A stretch of 64,000 nt of DNA. Origin: Pyrobaculum oguniense TE7. Lineage in GTDB: Archaea > Thermoproteota > Thermoprotei > Thermoproteales > Thermoproteaceae. The stretch spans positions 1 to 64,000 of the forward strand of contig CP003316.1 of the NCBI GenBank assembly GCA_000247545.1. The letters are read 5' to 3'. The position numbers were made by a program, and so were the translations under genes. Below are positions 19,635 through 27,586 of this stretch, piece by piece (position 1 is the first letter of the stretch; each line of letters starts with the position of its first letter). The notes below the pieces were generated by a model that made no database searches, was not told where the DNA came from, and saw nothing but the letters and a program-made list of their open reading frames with translations.

Positions 19635-19999
19635 CTACCCTACCCTTGACATAGTGCAGAATACTTGTGCTCCTCTTTGGCTGTTAGAGAAGAGTGGCGG
19701 CGTTTGGCCGAATAGTCCTTCTACATACTGCTGTGTTCTATTGACGTCGTAGTAGATGGTGTCGTCCCACACGCAGTAGACGGCCAAAGCCTCTACGCAG
19801 GCCCAGCCAGTCGCGGACTTCACGTACTCGCCGCAATTAGCCTCCTTAGCCACTACCTTCTTGACGACCTCCCCAAGCGGCTCTTCCCCAACTCCTCGGG
19901 GTTAACTCCCAACCGCGCAGAGATCCTCGCAGTTCTCGTCTCAGGAGAGAGGCGGGGCCCCGTCACCTGCGGGCTCACATCGCCGCTCACACCACCCAC
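19635..19999 (-). pseudogene. Frameshifted small gene, unknown family
   Basis: Two frames join into a protein of about 120 residues. The first, from about GTG 19999, reads VSPQVTGPRLSPETRTARIS up to NPEELG. The second reads GEVVKKVVAKEANCGEYVK and continues to the stop at 19635. The switch is at the C4 tract 19886-19889 (G4 on the coding strand), again as if one G were missing. The C-terminal part has a WACVEALAVYCVWDD segment. I do not recognise the family. It may be a decayed or length-variable gene. Confidence 0.4.
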
Positions 20000-20093
20000 A
20001 GTGATCGACAAAGGGATAGCTCATAAAGACCAAGAGGAGTCCTTTAAATGCATAGCGCCGGGGGAGGCTTGTTTATTAATAGACACTTAGCAA

Positions 20094-20414
20094 GTGTGGC
20101 GCGTCTTGGTCTACGTCTGCGATGAGTTTTCGCCGGTGGAGGTGGAAGCACCTACGCTTTTCGCTCTGGCCGAAAGTGACCCCTTGAAGCTTTTCGAGGA
20201 GTACGTGAGGCCCTTCGTCGAGGACTGCATGGAGGGTGTTGAGGGGGTTGATGTGGAGGGGGTCTTCTTCTCCCCGGAGGTCGGCCTTGTGGTGGGCTAC
20301 GTCGCTAGGCACAGACACGGCGAGGCGTCTGCGAAGCTGGTATATTCCCCAAGCCCGGAGATGGCCCTGGCCGCGTGGGACGAGGCGCGGCGTAGGAGGG
20401 CTCGGCGCCCATAA
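20094..20414 (+). CDS. Hypothetical protein, 106 aa, GTG start
   Basis: This is the intact member of the small family also represented by the truncated copy at 15700. It starts with GTG (VWRVLVYVCDEFSPVEV). The acidic protein has an apparent alpha/beta fold and an arginine-rich C-terminus (RRRRARRP). An AT-rich stretch (gtttattaat, about 20070-20079) lies at TATA distance. I do not recognise a characterised family. Small duplicated unknown genes are common in Pyrobaculum. Confidence 0.6.
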   Translation: MWRVLVYVCDEFSPVEVEAPTLFALAESDPLKLFEEYVRPFVEDCMEGVEGVDVEGVFFSPEVGLVVGYVARHRHGEASAKLVYSPSPEMALAAWDEARRRRARRP

Positions 20415-20713
20415 GCCGCATGTACGACGGGCCCGCCGCCGCGTGGCCAAAAGCCAAGACGCGCGGCGGTCGGGCCTTCTGACGCGCGCCTCGTGTCTTA
20501 GCGCGTCGCGGCGTCGATTCCGGCGGCTGTGACGGCCACGGCCTTTCACGGCGGCGCGGCTGGCCGGCGATGTACACAGAAGCCGCCGAAGTGATAGGGC
20601 TAGGAGGATGAAGTACAGGACGGTGGAGGAGAATTGTGGAGCGCACACTAAGAACAGTGCTGTTAAGGAGGGACACCACACCGTATTTTAACCACTATAA
20701 GACTCTCACACCT

Positions 20714-21430
20714 ATGAGCCCGTTCCGGCCTAGGGCAAAGCATGAGGTGTGCAAAGCGGAGGCGGGAGTATGGAAAAGAGCGGTCGCGATTGCTATCCCG
20801 GTGAGTCTTGTGGCCGGCATTTCCGTGGCATTAGCGTTAGGCCCCTCGGGCTTGCTGTTGGCGATGTTTGTAGTGGCCTACGTATTAGCTCTGATGCTAC
20901 ACATTATGCCCGGCTTGGCCTTGTGGGGTATAGCGGAGCTCTATGCGGTTAGGGACGGCGTAAAAGTGTTTAAGCTTAAAAACTCCGAGGAATGTGAGAC
21001 AAACGCCTACACAGTTAGGATCTTGAAGCGTGTGGTGGTGTGGGGGTCTAACATAACTGAAGGGCTTATCAGACACGAAATCCGCCACACGAAGCATTGG
21101 TACCGTGACGTTGTCATATTGGCCGTCTTCCCCGCTTTAATTATCGTGCTAATCCACATACCGGTTGCGGCGCCGGCGTTATTGCCGATGCACATTCTCG
21201 TTGCTTGGATCACAAAAATAGAGGAGAGAGACGCCGACCTCTACGGCCGTCGCAACGCAGAGGAGTTTATAAAGACGCATGGAGTTTGGGAGAGGCCGGA
21301 GTCGCGGTTGCGCCGTCTATTACGCTGGCTGTTCTCCACACACCCGCCGAGGTGGGTTAGGGCCAGCGAGAGGTACTACGACAAGGGGGTAAGCCTCTGG
21401 CGCCTCTTCGCCGAAGATCTGAGACGTTAG
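20714..21430 (+). CDS. HtpX-like M48 family membrane zinc metalloprotease
   Basis: The zinc-binding HExxH motif is HEIRH at residues 121-125, followed by EERDAD (about 174-179) supplying the third ligand, and the STHPPRWVRASERY segment typical of M48 proteases. Hydrophobic spans lie at about residues 20-65 and again around 135-170, so it is a membrane protein with the active site facing the cytoplasm, as in HtpX. I use ATG 20714 rather than the upstream in-frame ATG 20636 because a TATA-like stretch (tattttaa, about 20683) sits at leaderless distance. The likely role is membrane protein quality control. Confidence 0.75.
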   Translation: MSPFRPRAKHEVCKAEAGVWKRAVAIAIPVSLVAGISVALALGPSGLLLAMFVVAYVLALMLHIMPGLALWGIAELYAVRDGVKVFKLKNSEECETNAYTVRILKRVVVWGSNITEGLIRHEIRHTKHWYRDVVILAVFPALIIVLIHIPVAAPALLPMHILVAWITKIEERDADLYGRRNAEEFIKTHGVWERPESRLRRLLRWLFSTHPPRWVRASERYYDKGVSLWRLFAEDLRR

Positions 21431-21469
21431 CCTACTCAAGCCTTCCCACAGCGCCTTTTTCAAGCTCAA

Positions 21470-21697
21470 TTGCAAACACCGTCTGTAGTTAGAAAAAACG
21501 CCGTTAGGGAGTGCCTAGGCGTAGAGGCGGAGGAGGTGGAGCTAGTGCGGTCGGTGATGGCGAAGGAGTGGGTGGTATTGGAGTACAAGGCGAGGACTAA
21601 ATTCGCCACGCTTAGGCCGCGCGTGATTTTCACAAAGGGAGACCCGGCGAAGGCCTTAGAGGAGGCGGAAAAGGTGTTAGGGAGCGGTGGGCTATGA
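21470..21697 (+). CDS. Hypothetical protein, 75 aa, TTG start
   Basis: This unrecognised acidic protein has a beta-like core (WVVLEYKARTKF) and a helical C-terminus (KALEEAEKVLGSGGL). TTG 21470 is the only usable start after the in-frame stop of the preceding gene. Its stop overlaps the ATG of the TFB-like gene by 4 bases, so the two are probably made together. The last 15 codons recur, diverged, at 22200-22249 as part of a duplicated segment. Confidence 0.55.
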   Translation: MQTPSVVRKNAVRECLGVEAEEVELVRSVMAKEWVVLEYKARTKFATLRPRVIFTKGDPAKALEEAEKVLGSGGL

Positions 21698-21703
21698 CCC
21701 GCC
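21645..21703 (+). repeat. Left copy of a 59-base direct duplication
   Basis: This segment spans the 3' end of the 75-aa gene and the start of the TFB-like gene. It matches 22200-22258 at a constant offset of 555 bases, identical at about 49 of 59 positions, including the stop-start overlap gctatgacccg. Confidence 0.75.
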
Positions 21704-22183
21704 GCGGCGCGGCGTTTCCGTGGCCTAGGTGCCCCTACTGCCACTCGGCGAATGTGGTAGCGGTAGGCGAGTACGCGTGCAGAGAATGCGGGACGGCGAT
21801 AGGCCCAGTGCTTATGCCCCCGGCGACAAAAGAGGCGCCTCCCCCGCCCCCGAAGTACAGATTGACAATGGCGGCTCTTGAACAAGTGGACAAGAGGAGC
21901 GTTAGGTGGAGGTACTCCGAAGTCGTGAAAATGCATCTTGGCAAGGCGGCTGAGGTCCTGGGCGCTGAGGTGGCGGCCGTGGCGCTAGACATCTTCAAGC
22001 GCCTAGCCGGTTTACCAGGGGAAGTCGCCGAGGGTTATCGCGGCCGCTTTAGCGTACATAGCGGCTGAGAGGCTGGGCATATACGTGCACAAGAGCGTTG
22101 TCGCAAAAATCCTAAACGTGTCCAAATTCACGATAAAAGACACGGCGTGGCGCCTCAGGCGGCATCTGCAAGAGGCTGATTAA
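21694..22183 (+). CDS. Mini TFB-like transcription factor (zinc ribbon plus one cyclin repeat), frameshifted
   Basis: The N-terminus carries a TFIIB-type zinc ribbon, CPYC then CREC about 16 residues later. A proline-rich linker (PPPPPKYR) and a helical region follow. The first frame ends at 22068. One fewer (or two more) G in the G4 tract 22018-22021 joins it to a second frame with SPRVIAAALAYIAAERLG and a helix-turn-helix-like tail, ending at TAA 22181-22183. That sequence is a recognisable TFB cyclin-fold repeat. At about 160 residues it is half the size of a normal TFB, with a single cyclin repeat and no clear B-reader. It may be a regulatory paralogue or a decaying gene. Confidence 0.65.
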
Positions 22184-22199
22184 GGGGGGACGGAACATT

Positions 22200-22258
22200 C
22201 CGCCAAGGCCATGGAGGAGGCGGAAAAGGTGCTTCAAAGCGGGGGGCTATGACCCGCG
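22200..22258 (+). repeat. Right copy of the 59-base duplication, decayed
   Basis: This is the diverged second copy. It still encodes EEAEKVL and a stop-ATG overlap, but the frame that follows (MTRAFVAACG) ends after about 33 codons without a zinc ribbon. It suggests that the two-gene unit was once tandemly duplicated and this copy then decayed next to the tRNA-Leu fragment. Confidence 0.65.
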
Positions 22259-22320
22259 CCTTTGTGGCGGCGTGTGGGTTGCCGAGAGAAAAGCGCCAGG
22301 GCTGGGATTTTTGGGCGGCC

Positions 22321-22385
22321 CCCACGCAGGCCTACGCCACAGGGACCTGAACCCTGCCCCTTTGACCTGGCTCGGGCACCCCCGC
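22321..22385 (-). pseudogene. tRNA-Leu(CAG) fragment, truncated in the T arm
   Basis: On the minus strand the sequence runs from a GCGGGGG acceptor strand through a leucine-type D arm (CCCGAGCCAGGTCAAAGGGG), an anticodon arm CAGGG-TTCAGGT-CCCTG with anticodon CAG, and a long variable arm to the first T-stem strand (GTGGG). The expected TTCAAAT loop and CCCAC plus acceptor strand are missing; what follows is GGCCGCCCAAAAATCCCAG. A TATA-like box (acttaaaacc, about 22405-22414) lies about 25 bases before the 5' end, so it may still be transcribed. Intronic sequence in the T loop is the alternative, but I find no TTCAAAT exon downstream. Confidence 0.65.
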
Positions 22386-22577
22386 CTGTAATACAATGAA
22401 AGGGTGGTTTTAAGTTTTTACGCAACGATTATTGACGTGGTTCACGATGGTTATTGCATGTGCTTTTGGGAGGCGCAGGAATCTTTGTGCGAGCCGGAGA
22501 AACGAGTGTCTAGACAAATTATTAATTTAAATACGTGTTTAGTCGAACGAAAAAAAAGACTGGAAGTTAACTTCATT

Positions 22578-23027
22578 ATGCCGAATCCCAAGCTAGTATT
22601 CGCGATAATAGTGCTAGTAGCGGCGTCTGCCTACGCCGGCAGCGCCACTGTGTCGGGGTGCGCAGACTACGCAGTTGCGCTGGGCAACGGCCCTAATTAC
22701 GATGTGAGTTGGATGAGAGGCGTTATAAACAGTCTCGCCGAGTACAGCGGCTACAAATGTACAGGTAGCAATATTTCTGACAACTATGCGTGGTTCTACG
22801 TAAGTAATTACGCCAGCAGGCTAGTAAATTGGGCGTGTATTCCAGTAGGCGTTACCACCACTCTTTACGCTGTGGGTACTACCTCTTGGTATATGATTCG
22901 TAGCGGCTTCTTCGATCCGTTCCTGGCTAAGTACGATGTATACGGCAATTATAGGTATCTCGGATACTGCCGTCCAGAGAATGTCGTGTATAGTTATCAA
23001 ATCAAGGCATTCTTAGAGTGGCCATGA
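22578..23027 (+). CDS. Secreted hypothetical protein, 149 aa
   Basis: ATG 22578 gives a signal peptide (short charged start, hydrophobic run FAIIVLVAASAYA, likely cleavage after AYAG). The mature part is rich in Tyr, Trp and Asn with several cysteines and sequons, as expected of an exported protein. The frame stays open upstream to 22404, but that extension lacks coding character. The stop overlaps the next gene's ATG by 4 bases, so the two are probably co-expressed and may act together at the cell surface. I do not recognise the family. Confidence 0.65.
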   Translation: MPNPKLVFAIIVLVAASAYAGSATVSGCADYAVALGNGPNYDVSWMRGVINSLAEYSGYKCTGSNISDNYAWFYVSNYASRLVNWACIPVGVTTTLYAVGTTSWYMIRSGFFDPFLAKYDVYGNYRYLGYCRPENVVYSYQIKAFLEWP

Positions 23028-24232
23028 GGTGGGCGCTTTTCCTAACGGCGGCGGTCATCGCCGTCTTAGTGGCGGCGGCTTTGTGGGCCGGTGTCAAGCC
23101 CCAGGGGGCGTCGGGGGCAGTGGCTGTGGAGGCCCCCGAGGCGGCCTCGACCACCGCCCAGCCCTCTGCCGCCCTCCCGCCCAGCGGCGAGGCGGCGTTG
23201 CGGGCTGAGCACAGCCCCGCTCCCGGCGGCGCCTCTGCCGATGCAGGCCTACAAGGCGGATTCCTTGAAAACAACAAAACGGCCCCGAACGCCTCTGCAA
23301 GAGGTTCGGAGGAGAATAGGAGAAGGGCACGGGAGTGGGGGCCACCTACCTTGGTCAACTTAGAAATTGCTGTCTACGGCTTTGAGCGCTTCTTCGCGGC
23401 TTATAGGGCGATGGAGATGGACTACTTCAAGAAGCCTAAGAGAAACGACACGGTGGTTAGGACTTTCGGCGTGTTGGACGAGGAGGCGCGTATGGAGCTT
23501 GTTAGGCTTAACTACACCTCTTCTGCAGTCGTGGAGTTTGTTGAGAGACACCCCTTCACGGTGACGCCGGGGGAGTTCATGTCGTTTGTGGAAAGGCTGA
23601 GGGGGGAGTTGCCGGTGGGCGACGTGTACTTCGCCAGCCGTCTTGAATACGCCGTGCTGGTCGCTAGGAAGAACGCCACGACGGCCGAAGGCCCAGCCGT
23701 GAACATCCTCGTCCTAGACGACGAGGATTTCAGGAGGTTTACCAAGAAGTACGTGGGGTACGAGGTGGATCCCTGCGACAACTCAATAGTGCTCCCCAGC
23801 TACTACAACAGGACTTTTGCCAAGGGGCAGTTGGTGGAGGCGTTTCTGCCCCTAGCTTGGGTCGGCTTGAAGTCAAACACGGCCAGGGCCTACTTCCACG
23901 TCAACATGTTGTTGAAGATTCACTTCACCAGCATATACGCTGAGGAGCCTCATGGCTACATAGGCAAGTGCTTCGCCGAGTCTTTTACAGACATCCCGCC
24001 GTATAAGTCATACGCCATCGTCGAGGTGCCCAAGGAGGCGTGGCTCTACGTCCACTGGAAGAGGGAGGAATTTATAAACGAGGTGGCGCTTCAGCGCCCC
24101 GAGAGGATAGAGTGGCTACTCCGCGGGCGCAATGAGTCGGATATCACTAGGCACATCGAGTTTATAAAGAGGGGGCTAGAAGAGGCGAGGAAGAGGCTGG
24201 AGGAGCTGAGGGCGGAGCTGGGCCTTAGTTAA
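23024..24232 (+). CDS. Membrane-anchored or secreted hypothetical protein, 402 aa
   Basis: The N-terminus is a hydrophobic anchor or signal (LFLTAAVIAVLVAAALW). A low-complexity Ala/Pro/Ser/Gly linker runs to about residue 100. The following domain has several N-glycosylation sequons (NYTS, NATT, NRTF). A charged C-terminal coiled coil (KRGLEEARKRLEELRAEL) ends the protein. ATG 23024 overlaps the previous stop by 4 bases; the in-frame GTG at 23018 is less likely. This looks like an outward-facing surface protein on a flexible stalk. The family is unknown. Confidence 0.65.
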   Translation: MRWALFLTAAVIAVLVAAALWAGVKPQGASGAVAVEAPEAASTTAQPSAALPPSGEAALRAEHSPAPGGASADAGLQGGFLENNKTAPNASARGSEENRRRAREWGPPTLVNLEIAVYGFERFFAAYRAMEMDYFKKPKRNDTVVRTFGVLDEEARMELVRLNYTSSAVVEFVERHPFTVTPGEFMSFVERLRGELPVGDVYFASRLEYAVLVARKNATTAEGPAVNILVLDDEDFRRFTKKYVGYEVDPCDNSIVLPSYYNRTFAKGQLVEAFLPLAWVGLKSNTARAYFHVNMLLKIHFTSIYAEEPHGYIGKCFAESFTDIPPYKSYAIVEVPKEAWLYVHWKREEFINEVALQRPERIEWLLRGRNESDITRHIEFIKRGLEEARKRLEELRAELGLS

Positions 24233-24299
24233 CGCCCTTCAAAAATCCCCTTTTTCCTGCCGGGATCGTACGTTTACTATTTTTTAGGAGATATATTTC

Positions 24300-25511
24300 G
24301 TGGGTCTCCTCCTCAACGTCGACTACGGAGACGCGTTGGTGAGGGCGAGGGCGCTTAGGGTATTGCGGGCCTCTGGGGTTAGGGCTGTGGGGGTTGAGGA
24401 GGCAGTGGACGCCTATTACGTCCACTACAGGTCGCCCATTTTCGGGGGGCGGGCCTCCAGCCCCGTGTGGGAGAGGTTCCTCATGACGTATGTGAAGTCA
24501 CACTACTACGGGGCGATCTCCGCCGTCTCTAAGCTGAACCATAAGGCCTCTCTTGAAGCGGCGGTGAGGCTTCTCAGGGCGTTTGAGTCCTACCTCCGGT
24601 ACTTGGATAGCTACGGCAGGGCGTTGTTTGGGAGGGGGGCTAGAGAGGCATGGGCAGTGGCCATGAAGCAGATTAGGCGCCACTTGGGGGACCCCGCCGA
24701 TGTGCTGGAGCTCTACCGCCTCTTCAAGCGGCTTGGGGAGGTGCTGGGGAGGGGGAGGTCGGACAGCCCGGGGGCGCTGGCGCTGTCGGTGGCCTCCGAC
24801 CCGCGGCGGGTGAGGCTGTCGCGTATCTTGGCTAAGGCGCTGTCTCTCTCGTCGAGGCTTGGCGCCCTTCTAGACGGCGTGTGGGGACTGGGAGAAGAGG
24901 AGGAGAGGGCCTACGGATCTCTGCACCGCCTGAGGAGGGCCGCTCTGTACGCCAAGGCCCTCGCCCTGGGGGCGCCCCCGCTGTTCCTCCATAAGGCCGC
25001 CTCCGCCGAGCTCCCCGTCTACAGGCGGGTGGGCGGCGGTGACAGGGGGGTCTACCTCCTCGTGGATAAGTCCGGCTCCATGTACGGCGCGCTTGGCGGG
25101 GTCGAGAAGATAGCGGTCGCGGCGGCGTACGCCATAGCGGTCTTGAGGAGGTTCAAGAACGTGGTCATACGGTTCTTCGACGCGGAGGTCTACGACCCCG
25201 TCTCAGACGTGGAGAGGCTTGTCGAGGTCTTGACGCGGGTGGCGGCCAGCGGGGGCACAGACATCACTCAAGCGGTGGAGGCCGCTGTTGAGGACGCCGA
25301 GAGCAGGGAGCTGAGGGGCTACGTCCTCGCTGTTGTCACCGATGGCGAGGACGATAGGCTTAACCCCCTGGCTGTGAGGGAGGCAAGGGCGGTGTTCCGC
25401 GACGTGGTGTTCGTACTGCTGGGTGCCCAGAAGCCCCCGCCCCACGCCCGCGCGGTGTGGATCTCCCCTAATGACCTCCGCCTCGCGGGGGCCGCCTCGG
25501 CAGTTATTTAA
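24300..25511 (+). CDS. von Willebrand factor A domain protein (CoxE-like)
   Basis: The C-terminal half is a vWA domain with a MIDAS metal site: DxSxS is DKSGS from Asp256, with a later TDI threonine and the TDGEDD segment. The N-terminal 250 residues are helical and arginine-rich, as in the CoxE/YehP-like cytoplasmic vWA group. GTG 24300 lies about 25 bases after an AT-rich box (tattttttag). Relatives usually work with a MoxR-type AAA+ ATPase as a metal-insertion or assembly chaperone, but no such ATPase is adjacent here. A thioesterase gene follows 18 bases downstream on the same strand. Confidence 0.75.
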   Translation: MGLLLNVDYGDALVRARALRVLRASGVRAVGVEEAVDAYYVHYRSPIFGGRASSPVWERFLMTYVKSHYYGAISAVSKLNHKASLEAAVRLLRAFESYLRYLDSYGRALFGRGAREAWAVAMKQIRRHLGDPADVLELYRLFKRLGEVLGRGRSDSPGALALSVASDPRRVRLSRILAKALSLSSRLGALLDGVWGLGEEEERAYGSLHRLRRAALYAKALALGAPPLFLHKAASAELPVYRRVGGGDRGVYLLVDKSGSMYGALGGVEKIAVAAAYAIAVLRRFKNVVIRFFDAEVYDPVSDVERLVEVLTRVAASGGTDITQAVEAAVEDAESRELRGYVLAVVTDGEDDRLNPLAVREARAVFRDVVFVLLGAQKPPPHARAVWISPNDLRLAGAASAVI

Positions 25512-25529
25512 ACTAGGCGAAATATGGCC

Positions 25530-25922
25530 ATGCCCTTCGAGGCGAGATACAGGGTCTACTGGCACCACACAGACGGTGCGGGCATTGCACACTTTTCCCG
25601 CATATTGGCAATCGTCGAACAGGCTGAGGAGGATTTCTACGCCTCTAAGGGCCTGCTCCACGTCCACGGCCGGTTGCCGAGGAGGGAGGTGTACGCCTCT
25701 TTCCTCTACCCCCTTAGGCGGGGGGACGAGGTGCTGGTGAGGATCTGGGCCGACGAGGTGAGGAGGAGGGCGGTGAGGTACCGCTTCGAGATATTGAATC
25801 TGACGGCGGGAAGGAAGGCGGCTGAGGGCCACGTCGTGGCTGTCTGCGTAGACAGCGAGGGTGGAGAGCTAAAGGCGGTGGAGTGCCCCCAGGAGTTTGT
25901 GGAAGCTTGGAAGGAGGCCTAG
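25530..25922 (+). CDS. Hot-dog fold acyl-CoA thioesterase (4HBT family)
   Basis: The N-terminal pattern WHHTDGAGIAHFSRILAIVE matches the 4-hydroxybenzoyl-CoA/YbgC thioesterase signature, with the catalytic Asp in HTD followed by the G-x-x-x-F-x-x-x-x-x-x-x-E helix. About 130 residues is the normal length. A TATA-like stretch (ttatttaaac, 25504-25513) favours ATG 25530 over 25524. It hydrolyses some acyl-CoA; the substrate cannot be told. Its stop overlaps the stop of the convergent citramalate synthase gene by 4 bases. Confidence 0.8.
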   Translation: MPFEARYRVYWHHTDGAGIAHFSRILAIVEQAEEDFYASKGLLHVHGRLPRREVYASFLYPLRRGDEVLVRIWADEVRRRAVRYRFEILNLTAGRKAAEGHVVAVCVDSEGGELKAVECPQEFVEAWKEA

Positions 25923-27510
25923 GCCTTGCGGTTTTGCAACTGCCTCTGCTGTAGGGCGAAGTCGTAGCCGTCGACCAGCGCCTTGATCGACGCCTCGACG
26001 ACGTTGCTGGATACGCCGACTGTGCGCCATATCCTCCCGCCGTCGGTAAACTCAACGGTGACCCTCACCACGCTCTCCGTGCTCCTCACCGCCGTGGGCA
26101 ACACCACCTTGTAGTCCCTCAGCCTGACCTCGGTCAACTCAGGGAATGCAGACACCAGCGCGCGCCTCAGCGCAACGTCGACGGCGTGTACGGGGCCGAC
26201 GCCCTCGCCGGCCTCCAGCTTTACCTCGCCGCTTACCCATACCTTCACCACAGCGTAGGACGTGTTGGTGGGGCCGGTGACCACGCGCCACTCCACTAGC
26301 CTAAACCTCTCCTGGTAGAGCCCCATGTGCCTAATCAGTATCAGCATGGCGGAGGCCGGGGCCGAGTCAAAGGAGTAGCCCTGCCTCTCCAGCGCCTTTA
26401 TCTCCTCCAGCGCCGCCCTCACAGCCTCTTGGCGCTTGTCTAGCGATATCCCCAGCTCCTCCGCCGCCTTCAGCACCACGCTGGCGGCGCCGGCCATCTC
26501 CGACACGACGAAGACCCTCCTGTTTCCCACCAGCTCGGGGTCTATGTGCTCGTATGCCCTGGGCACCTTCATCACAGCCGCGGCGTGTACCCCTCCCTTG
26601 TGGGCAAAGGCGTAGTCGCCGAAGTAGGGCTGGTATGGATTTGGGCTCATCCCCAAGGCCTCGTAGACGAAGCGTGACACCTCCCTCAGCTTGGCGAACT
26701 TAACCCGGGGCGGGGAGCCGCCCAGGACCTTGAAGCCCATCTTCAGCTCCAGCGTCGGCAAAACCGCGGTCAGGTCCGCATTGCCCGTCCTCTCACCCAC
26801 CCCGTTTATTGTCCCCTGGACGTGCCTAGCCCCGGCGGCCACTGCCATTAGGGTGTTAGCCACGGCACAACCGATGTCGTTGTGCATGTGCGCCCCCAGC
26901 GGCATTGCGGGGAACCTCCTCTTAACCTCCGCCGTTATCCTATACACCTCGTGCGGGGGAGTCCCGCCGTTGGTGTCGGCCAGCACCACAACCCTAGCCC
27001 CCGCCCTCCAGGCAGCCTCTATAGAGGCCAGCGCCCGCTCCGGATCCTCCTGATACCCCTGGAAAAAGTGCTCGGCATCGTAGATCACCTCCATGCCGTG
27101 GGATTTTAGGTACTCCACGCTCTCCGCTATCATAGCCAAGTTCTCCTCCCAGGTGGCTTCCAGCACCTTCTCCACGTGGAGAGTCCAGCTCTTGCCGAAG
27201 ATAACCGCCGCGGGGACATCCGCCTTTACTATCGCGTTTAGGTTCTCATCCCTGTCCGGCCTCACCCCCTTTCTCCTCGTGCTTCCAAAAGCGGCTAGCT
27301 TGGCCTTTGCGAGCGGGTATTCCCTCATCGCCTTGAAGAAGTCCAAGTCTTTGGGGTTGGAGTAGGGCCATCCGCCCTCTATGTAGTCCACGCCCAGCTC
27401 GTCGAGCATCAGCGCGAGGCGGATTTTGTCCTCGAGGAGGAAAGAGACGTTGGCGCCCTGGGAGCCGTCGCGTAGGGTTGTATCTAATGTTTCTACATAA
27501 TCCCCGACAT
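25919..27510 (-). CDS. cimA: Citramalate synthase (acetyl-CoA + pyruvate); start region out of frame
   Basis: This HMGL-like/LeuA-family acyltransferase has the CimA type of long C-terminal regulatory domain (about 530 aa in all). Motifs include LDTTLRDGSQ, HMHNDIGCAVANT and NGVGERTGN, and the N-terminus reads EGGWPYSNPKD. It would make citramalate for isoleucine. The enzyme frame has no ATG, GTG or TTG before the catalytic TTLRDG motif. The only good start is ATG 27510, 26 bases from a TATA box (tttataaa, about 27532-27539), but it reads ATG TCG GGG ATT ATG TAG. One extra G, or a -1 slip on G GGG (27502-27505), gives MSGDYVETLDTTLRDG. The convergent thioesterase gene overlaps its end by 4 bases. 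Confidence 0.85.
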
Positions 27511-27530
27511 GGCTATATAGGAAGCAGGGG

Positions 27531-27566
27531 GTTTATAAAATTTCCCCCAAGCGGTATGTTTATAAC
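27531..27566. promoter_or_regulatory. Divergent promoter pair for cimA and tusA-like gene
   Basis: Two TATA-like elements lie back to back. gtttataaaa (27531-27540) is 26 bases from ATG 27510 on the minus strand. tgtttataac (about 27557-27566) is about 26 bases from ATG 27587 on the plus strand. Both predict transcripts that begin at the start codon, with no leader. Confidence 0.6.
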
Positions 27567-27586
27567 AGGGTTTCGATGTGTGGGCT

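Noticed and set aside
20485-20501. 17-base sequence gcgcctcgtgtcttagc shared with about 33475-33491
   Set aside because: One 17-base match between two non-coding sites in 64 kb is close to what chance allows, and the flanks do not match.
22288-22385. Functional intron-containing tRNA-Leu(CAG)
   Set aside because: Thermoproteales do have non-canonical tRNA introns, but I could not find a TTCAAAT plus CCCAC exon within about 150 bases downstream, and the candidate 3' strands pair imperfectly with the acceptor.
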